Part shown: one piece after another, positions 1 to 6,909 of the stretch
How positions within the stretch are numbered: the stretch's first letter is position 1
Layout: each line of letters opens with the position of its first letter
Assembly (NCBI GenBank): GCA_027459565.1
Contig: DAIDIA010000191.1
Span: 1 to 13,867 of the forward strand
Direction: 5' to 3'
DNA: 13,867 nt
Origin: Acidimicrobiaceae bacterium
Lineage (GTDB): Bacteria; Actinomycetota; Acidimicrobiia; Acidimicrobiales; Bog-793
The notes under the pieces: generated by a model
Seen by the model: only the letters and a program-made list of their open reading frames with translations
The model's database searches: none
Told to the model about the DNA's origin: nothing
Program-made: the position numbers and the translations under genes

Positions 1-1
1 G

Positions 2-2170
2 GGATCGGACAACTTCTGGCAGATGGGCGACACCGGCCCCTGTGGACCGTGTTCGGAGATCTACTACGACCGTGGGCCCGCATACGGCGCGGACGGCGGA
101 CCCGCGAACGGTTCGGACGAGCGCTACATCGAGATCTGGAATCTCGTCTTTATGCAGTTCGACCAGGCCCTCGACGGTTCGCTCGCGGATCTCCCCCGGA
201 AGAACATCGATACCGGCGCGGGACTGGAGAGGATGCTGACCCTGCTCCAGGGCGTCGAGTCGGTATTCGAGACCGACCTTGTGAAGCCGATTGTCGAGGA
301 GGCGTCGCGCCTTACGGGTCACAAGATGGGAGAGTCGCCCGCGGTCGACGTCGCGTTGAGGATCCTCGCTGACCACGCGCGCTCGATGACCATGCTTGTC
401 TCGGACGGAGTCTTCCCGAGCAATGAGGGTCGCGGATACACGCTTCGCCGGGTCATCCGGCGTGCGGTGATGCGGGCACACCAGCTCGGGGTGCAAGAGC
501 TGGTCACACCTTTGCTCGTGTCGAGCGCGACGGCGAGTCTCAAGGTTGCCTATCCAAAACTCGAACACAATGAGGACTTTGTGCAGACCGTGGTTGCGCA
601 CGAGGAGGAGGCATTCCGCAAGACGATTCGGTCGGGGACTCTCCTCATCGAGGACGAGTTGAGGAAGGGCGCGACAACGATCGAGGGTTCGGTTGCATTC
701 AAGCTTCATGACACCTTCGGTTTTCCGATTGACCTGACCGTCGAGTACGCCGGCGAGCGCGGGGTAGGCGTCGATCGCGCTGGGTTCGACGAAGCGATGC
801 AGCTCCAGCGCGAGCGGGCAAGACTCGCGAGCAGGCTTACTTCCGGAGCCGCGGACTCTGCTGGGCCCTGGAGATGGCTGCTCGACGAGCATGGTGCGAC
901 GAACTTCGTGGGTTATGCGGAGAGCCGGAACGCCGCGCGGGTACTGGGGGTGTTCTCGCGCGATGACGCGGAGTCCTTTGAGAACTATGAGGGTGAGGGC
1001 ACTCCCTCCGGCGCTGCGTTCGTCGACGTCGTATTGGACTCGACCCCCTTCTACGCGGAGGGAGGCGGTCAGATTGGCGACAGTGGATTCATCAGGGCGG
1101 CATCCGCGACGATGCGCGTTCTCAACACCACCCTCGCAGCGGAGGGGCTCATCCGGCACAGCGGCTACCTGCTCGAGGGGGAGCTCGCCGAGGGCGATGA
1201 GGTGATCGCCGAGATCGACGAGGACCGGCGTCTTTCGATCCGCCGGAACCATACGGCAACACATCTTCTCCAAAACGCCCTCCGTCAGGTCCTCGGGGGG
1301 CATGTGAAACAGCAGGGCTCGCTCGTTGCACCCGACAGGCTGCGTTTTGACTTCAGCCACTTCGGTGCTCTCGATCCGCTCGAACGCACAGAGATCGAAC
1401 GTCTTGTCAACCAGGAGATCATCTCTGACCGGGACGTGCACATCTACGAGACCTCGAAGCGCGAGGCGGAGGAGGCGGGCGCCATCGCATTCTTTGGCGA
1501 CAAGTACGGCGAGACCGTACGCGTGGTCGAGGCGGGGACCTCGTCGGTCGAACTCTGCGGTGGGACGCATGTCGATGCCCTTGGCATGATCGGTCCCTTC
1601 CGGATTCTCTCCGAGGGATCGATCGGCGCGAACACCCGTCGCATCGAGGCCGCGACCGGCGTCGCCGCTCTCTCGGGTTTCCAGGGCGACCGCGACCTCG
1701 TCGAGCGAAGCGCCGCGGTACTGCGGTCCCCGCCCGGAGAACTCGAAACCGCCCTTGTCCGACTCGTTGAACGTCAAGGTGAGCTGGAAGGCGAGATTCA
1801 CGCGCTGCGTGCTCAGCGTCTGGGTGACGAGGCGAAGAGGCTCGCGGCGAGCGCTGTCGACGGGGTGCTTATTGCAAGGAGGGATCATCTTGAGCCCAAT
1901 GCGTTGCGTGAACTTGCCCTTCTGATCCGGAACCTTGGTGTCGGCCAGATTGCACTCGCGGGAACACCCGAGGGGGAGCGAGTGGCGATTGTCGTCGCGC
2001 TCGCTGATGCCAGCGAACTGAATGCCAAGGAGACTGCCAGCGTCGGCGCCCGAATCGTCGGTGGTGGCGGTGGCGGAACACCCGAACTTGCAACCGCTGG
2101 TGGCCGCGATGTGACGCGGATCGATGAGGCACTTTCGGCGATGGAATCCACAATTCGCGAGAGGCTGTGA
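2..2170 (+). CDS. alaS: Alanine--tRNA ligase, 5'-truncated by window edge
   Basis: Cytoplasmic class II synthetase that charges tRNA-Ala with alanine and edits mischarged Ser/Gly. The reading frame is open from base 2, so the true start lies upstream; roughly the first 160 residues (class II motif 1 and part of the active site) are missing, judged from E. coli AlaRS. The fragment opens with the family block GDTGPCGPCSEI. The editing domain follows: HTATH (codons at 1250 and 1262) and CGGTH (Cys codon at 1556, His codon at 1568) supply the four metal-binding residues, all intact. A C-terminal DHHA1-like region carries the Gly-rich run near 2060-2080 and the TAGGRD tail. It ends in TGA that overlaps the GTG start of ruvX by four bases, which implies translational coupling. 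Identification is near certain. Confidence 0.98.
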   Translation, partial: GSDNFWQMGDTGPCGPCSEIYYDRGPAYGADGGPANGSDERYIEIWNLVFMQFDQALDGSLADLPRKNIDTGAGLERMLTLLQGVESVFETDLVKPIVEEASRLTGHKMGESPAVDVALRILADHARSMTMLVSDGVFPSNEGRGYTLRRVIRRAVMRAHQLGVQELVTPLLVSSATASLKVAYPKLEHNEDFVQTVVAHEEEAFRKTIRSGTLLIEDELRKGATTIEGSVAFKLHDTFGFPIDLTVEYAGERGVGVDRAGFDEAMQLQRERARLASRLTSGAADSAGPWRWLLDEHGATNFVGYAESRNAARVLGVFSRDDAESFENYEGEGTPSGAAFVDVVLDSTPFYAEGGGQIGDSGFIRAASATMRVLNTTLAAEGLIRHSGYLLEGELAEGDEVIAEIDEDRRLSIRRNHTATHLLQNALRQVLGGHVKQQGSLVAPDRLRFDFSHFGALDPLERTEIERLVNQEIISDRDVHIYETSKREAEEAGAIAFFGDKYGETVRVVEAGTSSVELCGGTHVDALGMIGPFRILSEGSIGANTRRIEAATGVAALSGFQGDRDLVERSAAVLRSPPGELETALVRLVERQGELEGEIHALRAQRLGDEAKRLAASAVDGVLIARRDHLEPNALRELALLIRNLGVGQIALAGTPEGERVAIVVALADASELNAKETASVGARIVGGGGGGTPELATAGGRDVTRIDEALSAMESTIRERL

Positions 2171-2703
2171 TCGCCATAGTAAATCCGCATGGAGGCGACC
2201 AGGAGCGCGCGTCAGGCGGACGGATTCTCGGAGTCGATCTTGGCTCGGTGCGTGTTGGCGTGGCGCTTTCCGACTCGCGACACATCCTTGCAAGTCCCCT
2301 CGCGGTGCTTCGCCGCGACGAAACCGACGTGCACGGCGCGATCGGCAAGATCGTCAAGGAGTACGCGGTGATACAGGTTGTTGTGGGGCTGCCGCTGTCG
2401 ATGACCGGTCGCGATTCGGTTTCCACGCGGGCGGTCAAATCCGAGGTTGGAGTACTCCGCGATCTTCTCGATGTCCCCGTCATCCTTGTTGACGAGCGCC
2501 TGAGCTCTGTCGAGGTGAACGCCCGACGCGAAGAGCTCCGCCGGCTCAGCAATTCCGTCCGGCGGGGAGGACGCGGTGGAACTGCCAGAACCTACGGGAA
2601 GCGCGGTACTCCCAAGGGGCCCGCGGTCATCGATGATCTCGCCGCGGCGATAATCCTGCAGTCACATCTTGACCGGCTCGTCCACGACCGGGCGAAAGAG
2701 TAA
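2167..2703 (+). CDS. ruvX: RuvX/YqgF family putative Holliday junction resolvase / pre-16S rRNA nuclease
   Basis: RNase H-fold nuclease family. Members are implicated in 16S rRNA 5'-end maturation and have been proposed as Holliday junction resolvases. The 178-residue frame has the family landmarks in order: ILGVDLGS (Asp24), VVGLPLSMTG (about 72-81), VILVDERLSS (Glu110) and IDDLAAAIILQSHLD (Asp156/157), so the acidic catalytic set is present. The GTG start at 2167 overlaps the alaS stop (GTGA), and GAGAGG lies just upstream but rather close. The next in-frame GTG falls inside the first conserved strand, so 2167 is preferred. Between the third and fourth motifs there is a basic Arg/Gly-rich stretch (about residues 120-152), roughly 20 residues longer than in E. 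coli YqgF. It sits in the alaS-ruvX-aroE operon. Confidence 0.93.
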   Translation: MIAIVNPHGGDQERASGGRILGVDLGSVRVGVALSDSRHILASPLAVLRRDETDVHGAIGKIVKEYAVIQVVVGLPLSMTGRDSVSTRAVKSEVGVLRDLLDVPVILVDERLSSVEVNARREELRRLSNSVRRGGRGGTARTYGKRGTPKGPAVIDDLAAAIILQSHLDRLVHDRAKE

Positions 2704-2722
2704 ACCGAGGACCGAGATCACT

Positions 2723-3592
2723 ATGACCGAAGCGCACGACCACATCATGCCGATCACGGGAGCGACCGAATTTGTCGGGGTGATTGGAGACCCTGTGGCG
2801 CACTCACTCTCGCCGAGGCTCCACAATCGGGCCTATGCGGCGCTCGGCGTCGACCTCCGATACGGCGCGTTTCGTGTGCCCATGGGCGAACTGCAGCCCG
2901 CAATCCTCGGCGCGCGCGCCCTCGGCTTCCGCGGCCTCTCGGTGACGACTCCGCACAAGGACGATGCCGCACGATTCTCCGATCAGCGCTCGGATGATGT
3001 CGAGTTGCTCGGAGCGGCGAACACCATCATCTTCCTCTCGAGCGTTGTCGTCGCGGAGAGTACGGATGGGCAGGGTCTGATCGACGATCTTGCGATCAAT
3101 CGCGACTTCTCACCGAAGGGCGAACGGTGCGTCGTGCTCGGCGCCGGAGGTGCCGCGCGAGCGATTGTGCTCGCTTTGACCCGCGCGGGCGCGAGCGAGG
3201 TCATCGTCGTGAACCGAAGCGAGAAGCGCGGGCATGAGGCGATTGCCGTCGCCCCGGAGAGAGCGCGGCTCGGAACGCTTGGAGACATCGCAAACGCGAC
3301 GCTTGTCGTGAATGCGACATCGATCGCCCTCCAGCACGATGCGGGCCAGAGCGCGCGTGACGATGCGCTCAGACTCGCGGACACACTGCACCAGGGACAG
3401 ATTGCCGTCGATATCTCCTACAAGCCGGCGAAGACCGCGTTCCTTGAGATTGCGGAGGAGCGCGGTGCCGACATCCGCAATGGCTTGGGCATGCTCGTGC
3501 ATCAGGCGGCGGCGCAGGTTCACCTGTTCACGGGATTCGCCGCACCGGTCGACGAGATGTGGGGTGAGCTCAGCGAGTTTCAACGCCTCTGA
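2723..3592 (+). CDS. aroE: Shikimate dehydrogenase (NADP+)
   Basis: Reduces 3-dehydroshikimate to shikimate with NADPH in the shikimate pathway (cytoplasm). The 289-residue product has the complete family layout. Ser28 and Ser30 in HSLSP bind substrate. Lys79 in TTPHK is the catalytic lysine. Asn100 in GAANT and Asp115 in STDGQG complete the substrate site. The NADP loop GAGGAARA is at about 140-147, with the NRSEKR phosphate-binding motif at 164-169. GLGMLVHQAAAQ closes the fold. ATG 2723 is chosen because an upstream in-frame TTG (2669) lies inside ruvX and ATG 2747 leaves little sequence before the first strand; a GAGG at 2707 is a distant ribosome-binding site. It follows ruvX by only 19 nt, where most actinobacteria carry mltG. 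The variant GLSVTTPHK replaces the more usual N-V-T-x-P. Confidence 0.96.
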   Translation: MTEAHDHIMPITGATEFVGVIGDPVAHSLSPRLHNRAYAALGVDLRYGAFRVPMGELQPAILGARALGFRGLSVTTPHKDDAARFSDQRSDDVELLGAANTIIFLSSVVVAESTDGQGLIDDLAINRDFSPKGERCVVLGAGGAARAIVLALTRAGASEVIVVNRSEKRGHEAIAVAPERARLGTLGDIANATLVVNATSIALQHDAGQSARDDALRLADTLHQGQIAVDISYKPAKTAFLEIAEERGADIRNGLGMLVHQAAAQVHLFTGFAAPVDEMWGELSEFQRL

Positions 3593-3593
3593 G

Positions 3594-3623
3594 GTGATCT
3601 CGGTCAACCGGTTGACCGATCAC
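3594..3623. terminator. Perfect 18-bp palindrome between convergent genes; possible bidirectional terminator
   Basis: Bases 3601-3618 form an uninterrupted palindrome, CGGTCAACC followed by its reverse complement. Outer arms GTGAT (3594-3598) and ATCAC (3619-3623) extend the pairing, with a 2-nt CT bulge on the left. It begins one base after the aroE stop and overlaps the stop of the opposing oxidoreductase gene, the usual place for a two-way terminator. It lacks a run of T on either strand, and a fully palindromic stem must open several central pairs to make a loop. A protein-binding operator cannot be excluded. Confidence 0.55.
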
Positions 3624-4087
3624 GTCGCGAGCCCGCCATTAGGGAGGCCCGGGCCGTCCTCGAGGACGACGATGGGGATGATCCGGTCCGTCTTGCTCTG
3701 ATACGCGTCATATCCCGAGTAGACGCGCCTCGCCTGTGACCAGAGTTCCATGCGCTCTGCCTCGGCTGCGACGCGCGCGTATTTGGTGGACCGTTCACCC
3801 TTGGTTTCGAGTGCGACCCGGTGGTGCTTGACGATGTTGAGGAACCAGTCCGGATGTCGGTCGCTCCCTCCATTCGACGCGACCAGCACGAGACGCGAGC
3901 CCACGCGGACGAGAACGAGGGGAGTGACGTGTTCCTTCGCAGTGTGCCGACCGGTCGTGGTGAGGAGGCAGAACTCCACCTCGCCGAGGCGCCATCCAAG
4001 GCGTCCACCGGTGACCTGCCAGATACGCCGGTGCAGCGCAGGGATGGCGCGCGCGAGTCTGGCGACGAGCCAGTCAGGGAGCTTCAT
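3620..4087 (-). CDS. Nitroreductase-family deazaflavin-dependent oxidoreductase (DDN/DUF385-like)
   Basis: Small split beta-barrel protein of the family that includes mycobacterial Ddn. Members bind the deazaflavin F420 (some only related flavins) and reduce varied substrates, including quinones and nitroaromatics. At about 155 residues the length fits the family. Diagnostic stretches are LLTTTGRHTAKE (about 41-52), LVLVASNGGSDRHPDWFLN (about 66-84), the YSGYDAYQSKTDR block (123-135) and the closing strand IPIVVLED. The start is uncertain: ATG 4087 gives MKLPDW and overlaps the upstream SRPBCC stop by 14 nt, while ATG 4099 sits directly against an AAAAGG. It is the last gene of the amidase-SRPBCC-oxidoreductase run. 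Cofactor is inferred from family; substrate cannot be read from the sequence. Confidence 0.85.
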   Translation of the reverse strand: MKLPDWLVARLARAIPALHRRIWQVTGGRLGWRLGEVEFCLLTTTGRHTAKEHVTPLVLVRVGSRLVLVASNGGSDRHPDWFLNIVKHHRVALETKGERSTKYARVAAEAERMELWSQARRVYSGYDAYQSKTDRIIPIVVLEDGPGLPNGGLAT

Positions 4088-4538
4088 CAAGCGGCTCATC
4101 CTTTTCGAGTACGAGCTTGGCCGCACGAAGGCTGATGGCGAGTGCCCGCTCGACAAGACTCGTACTCAGTGGCGCGATGAGCCTTGCGATGCCCTTGAGT
4201 GCGTAGGAGATCTCGACATGGAGCCGTGTGCCCCCGCTTTCGAGACGATGGCACGAGATGAAACGTGTCTCACTGTTTGTCGGATAGCTGTTGAGCACCG
4301 TGATCGAGGCACCCTCGACGAGATCGGTGACCTTCGACAGGCCCGTCTGGGTCTTGTCGCGGAAGATTCGTGTGATTGTCGCCTCGGCACCGATGGCGAT
4401 CGGTGCCTCCGAGAGACTCTTCATCTCCAGAATCGCGGGATCCCATATCGGCTGGAAGGCAAAATATTGCCCACAGACGCGTCGAAAGACCGTCTCCGCG
4501 GGGCGGTCAACAAACTGATCGGCTCCGATTTCGAGCAT
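4074..4538 (-). CDS. SRPBCC (START/Bet v1-like) family protein
   Basis: 154-residue cytoplasmic protein with the helix-grip pattern of polyketide-cyclase/START-like proteins: an N-terminal strand followed by DRPAETVFRRV (about 11-21), a middle set of strands (ATITRIF, KVTDLVE, ITVLNSY), the LHVEISYAL strand (about 106-114) and a long C-terminal helix. Such proteins bind hydrophobic ligands in a central cavity; the ligand here is unknown. ATG 4538 is preferred over longer frames because a clear GAAGG ribosome-binding site lies 9 nt upstream and the longer frames run into the amidase gene. The start is 13 nt after the amidase stop and the 3' end overlaps the oxidoreductase start, so all three are probably co-transcribed. 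Confidence 0.8.
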   Translation of the reverse strand: MLEIGADQFVDRPAETVFRRVCGQYFAFQPIWDPAILEMKSLSEAPIAIGAEATITRIFRDKTQTGLSKVTDLVEGASITVLNSYPTNSETRFISCHRLESGGTRLHVEISYALKGIARLIAPLSTSLVERALAISLRAAKLVLEKDEPLDEAP

Positions 4539-4547
4539 GGTGTGGGA

Positions 4548-4552
4548 CCTTC
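4548..4552 (-). promoter_or_regulatory. Ribosome-binding site of the SRPBCC gene
   Basis: GAAGG on the minus strand, 9 nt before ATG 4538 and touching the amidase stop. It decides the SRPBCC start against the longer frame that extends to 4673. Confidence 0.6.
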
Positions 4553-5670
4553 TAGCCCTTGTCGAGGTGCTCGAAATGGAGCGCCGTACCGAGCAACAGA
4601 TCCTCGCTCGAACGGGGCCCGAGTAGTTGGAGGCTCGCCGGCAGACGGTGTCCGGCGTCGATCGGGAGCGCAACCGCCGGGTATCCGGCGAGATTGAATG
4701 GCATCGTCAGATGGGTGAACACATGATCGAATGCCTCCTCAAGCGGAGGGGCGAAAAAGCCCACCGAGGGAAGCGCAAGGAGGTCGACCTCTCGAAAGAG
4801 CGCGTCGAGCTGGTCCTGCCACCGCCCGCGAAACACGAGTGCGTTCTTCAGCTCGCTCTCTGTCAGGCCCATGCCGATCCCGAGCCGCTCCCGGACCGGC
4901 TTGCTGAGCATCGCGAAGAGTTCTTCGTCGTCAATGATCGCACGGTTGGATGTGACCGCTTCGAAGTGCAAGATGGTCGAACCCGCATCATATGCGGTCT
5001 TCCAGTTCTCGATTCTGACCTCGGTGCATGCGATCCCCGAGCGAAGACAGATCCGATCGACCGCTGATTGGATCCTCTCGTCTATATCGACACCTGTTGA
5101 GCGAACGATACCGATTGACCTTGCACAGTCACCGATCGCGAACTGCGGCTCGAGAAGTTTCATGCCAAGAACCAGCCCGGAGACATCCCGCGCCATCGGA
5201 CCAACCGTGTCGAGCGTCGGCGACAGTGGATAGACCGATTCGAGCGAGATTCGACCATGTGTCGTCTTCAGTCCGGTGGTGCCACAGAATGCGGATGGCA
5301 CCCGAATGGATCCTCCACTGTCAGAGCCATAGGCGACGTCAACCTCATCGATTGCGACGGCGACGGCCGAACCGCTCGAGGAACCTCCGGGAAGGAGTGT
5401 CCCATCGAGCGGGTTGACCGGCGTGCCGAAATAGGGATTCACACCCGATGCCCCGAACGCGAGCTCGTAGAGGTTTGTCTTGCCGATTACTCGGGCGTCC
5501 GCCTCGCGAGCACCGCGCATCAACGGGGCATCTGTGGTTGCCTCGCGGGCGTTGGCTGCGACAGCGGGGGATCCCGCGGTGGTCTTGACACCCGCGACGT
5601 CGATCAGATCCTTGACGCCAAGTCGTGGGCCGGTGCCCGTCGATTGCATCCTCGTGATGAACTCGTGCAT
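4552..5670 (-). CDS. Amidase-signature family hydrolase, short form
   Basis: Serine amidohydrolase of the amidase-signature family. The Lys-cisSer-Ser triad is intact: Lys20 in GVKDLID, cis-Ser97 in PGGSSSGSA and nucleophile Ser121 in GSDSGGSIRVPS. The 24-residue spacing between the two serines equals that in GatA. DTVGPMARD (about 154-162) is the next family block. The protein has 372 residues against the usual 450-500, with only 19 residues before the lysine. An in-frame TAA 12 nt upstream of ATG 5670 means the N terminus cannot be longer. Compact members such as plant AMI1 (indole-3-acetamide hydrolase) share the GGSSSGSAVAVA block. No gatB/gatC lies nearby, so it is not GatA; an unknown amide is the likely substrate. 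No ribosome-binding site is visible; a TAACGT box six bases upstream suggests leaderless expression. Confidence 0.9.
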   Translation of the reverse strand: MHEFITRMQSTGTGPRLGVKDLIDVAGVKTTAGSPAVAANAREATTDAPLMRGAREADARVIGKTNLYELAFGASGVNPYFGTPVNPLDGTLLPGGSSSGSAVAVAIDEVDVAYGSDSGGSIRVPSAFCGTTGLKTTHGRISLESVYPLSPTLDTVGPMARDVSGLVLGMKLLEPQFAIGDCARSIGIVRSTGVDIDERIQSAVDRICLRSGIACTEVRIENWKTAYDAGSTILHFEAVTSNRAIIDDEELFAMLSKPVRERLGIGMGLTESELKNALVFRGRWQDQLDALFREVDLLALPSVGFFAPPLEEAFDHVFTHLTMPFNLAGYPAVALPIDAGHRLPASLQLLGPRSSEDLLLGTALHFEHLDKG

Positions 5671-5676
5671 GACGCC

Positions 5677-5682
5677 ACGTTA
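5677..5682 (-). promoter_or_regulatory. Putative -10 box for a leaderless amidase transcript
   Basis: TAACGT on the minus strand fits the actinobacterial TANNNT -10 pattern and ends exactly six bases before ATG 5670. No Shine-Dalgarno is visible and no convincing -35 lies at 16-18 nt. It would start the amidase-SRPBCC-oxidoreductase operon. Confidence 0.4.
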
Positions 5683-5721
5683 GTGCGAGGAGAGTTCGAT
5701 CTATCGAGCAAGTATGGATCG

Positions 5722-6906
5722 TCAGTAGGCAGGAGCGCAGTAGGGAGAGCCAGGCGGCGTTCCGATGGGAGCCACGGAGGGCGCAGCAGAGGGAATGGCA
5801 ACTCCAGCGAGCCTCCCGGCTCTCAACACCGCGGCCCTGGATATCGATGCGGGCGAGAGCGCGTGAGTGAAGAACCTCAGTGTCATGTTGCGCACCGCAT
5901 CGAAGGCAAGGGGGTCAGATCCATCAAATGGGCCGAGATGAGTGGCCCCGAGGATCTTCAGGAAGAACTTCTCACCTCCGATTGCGTTGTACATCTGCAC
6001 CGACAGTTGCGGCTCGTTGCAGGTGTCGTTGGCACTCTGAATGACAAGGGCGGGAATTTCGCCGCTGCTCGGCTCTCGGTAGAACGCCGAATCTGCCGAG
6101 ATCTCGTACCCGGCGAAAACGGCGACCCCGCGGATGGACGCCCGATCGAGAGCGTATTTCGAATCAAAAGCGTAAGCGTCGACGAGCGCGGCGCCATCGG
6201 ACTGGCCGGCGAGGATGATCTCGTTGAGGTCGACGAGGCCATGGAAGAGGCTCTTGGGACGAGCAGAGAACCGCGCGACCTGAGAGAGCACGAAGGCGAT
6301 GTCCTCCGGTTCATTGACGAGGTCGTCCTCGGGGTTGCCGTGCGGGTATCCAGCGTCGATCGCGGGATCTGTCCTTGGATAGGTGGTATCGGGGAATTCG
6401 GGCGATATCACGACGTAGCCCTCGCGAACCCAGGCATCGAGCAGCTTCGCATAGAGATCAGGCTTCGCTCGGTAACCCTCGGCAAACACAATCGTCGGAT
6501 ATGGCGTCGACGGATACAACACCGGCGCATTCTCGATCTCACCCGAACCCCTTGCGCTTGAGGGATAGCGGATCTCGACGGGAATTCGCCTTCCCGGCGA
6601 GCTCGTCCCGGTGAGATAGTCGAATGTGGAACGGGAGCGGTCGAGGTAGACGGCGTTTCGCTCACCGACACCAGGGATGTGGGGACCGTTCCGCAGAGTT
6701 TCCGGGTGGCTTGGTCGGTACGCCTGCGAGGCGTTCGCCGTGGGCATGAGCATAAGGAACGAGATCAAGATCGCAACGAAAGCAAGGCTCGGGCCACGCG
6801 AACGAACTCCCGACGCGGATCTTCTGTGGCGGTTTCTCTGAGGCCGACGACGTACCGATCTCGTGCTCTTGTCTATGAAAGATCGCCCGCTTGGTTCTGG
6901 AGACAT
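5722..6906 (-). CDS. Secreted alpha/beta hydrolase (chlorophyllase/dienelactone-hydrolase-like)
   Basis: Predicted exported serine hydrolase of 394 residues. A long Arg-rich N-terminal segment (1-40) precedes a hydrophobic stretch (about 41-55) and an ANA cleavage motif (57-59), fitting a signal peptide. The catalytic triad is readable: Ser236 in the nucleophile elbow GQSDG, Asp294 in SANDT and His323 in GATHLG. FAEGY (about 141-145) is a plausible oxyanion-hole region. The protein has exactly two cysteines, Cys296 two residues after the catalytic Asp and Cys390 five from the end, so a disulfide could pin the Ala/Pro-rich tail to the active-site face. ATG 6906 lies 3 nt after the mscS stop with GGAA 9 nt upstream, implying one operon. 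Substrate is unknown; lipase, esterase and polyesterase activities are all possible. Confidence 0.82.
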   Translation of the reverse strand: MSPEPSGRSFIDKSTRSVRRRPQRNRHRRSASGVRSRGPSLAFVAILISFLMLMPTANASQAYRPSHPETLRNGPHIPGVGERNAVYLDRSRSTFDYLTGTSSPGRRIPVEIRYPSSARGSGEIENAPVLYPSTPYPTIVFAEGYRAKPDLYAKLLDAWVREGYVVISPEFPDTTYPRTDPAIDAGYPHGNPEDDLVNEPEDIAFVLSQVARFSARPKSLFHGLVDLNEIILAGQSDGAALVDAYAFDSKYALDRASIRGVAVFAGYEISADSAFYREPSSGEIPALVIQSANDTCNEPQLSVQMYNAIGGEKFFLKILGATHLGPFDGSDPLAFDAVRNMTLRFFTHALSPASISRAAVLRAGRLAGVAIPSAAPSVAPIGTPPGSPYCAPAY

Positions 6907-6909
6907 TGA

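Noticed and set aside
1869..2552. Minus-strand open frame of 227 codons over the alaS end and ruvX
   Set aside because: Antisense to two well-supported genes; Ser/Arg-rich shadow translation.
3750..4697. Plus-strand open frame of 315 codons
   Set aside because: Antisense to the oxidoreductase and SRPBCC genes; no family resemblance and low-complexity Arg/Ser-rich translation.
5696..5707. Inverted repeat TCGAT-CT-ATCGA between the hydrolase and amidase genes
   Set aside because: A 2-nt loop is too short for an RNA hairpin and there is no T run; too short to claim as an operator from one copy.
5257..6561. Long plus-strand open frame of 434 codons
   Set aside because: It is antisense to the amidase and secreted hydrolase, both with intact catalytic motifs; its translation has no recognisable domain and shows the Arg/Gly-rich look of a shadow frame in GC-rich DNA.
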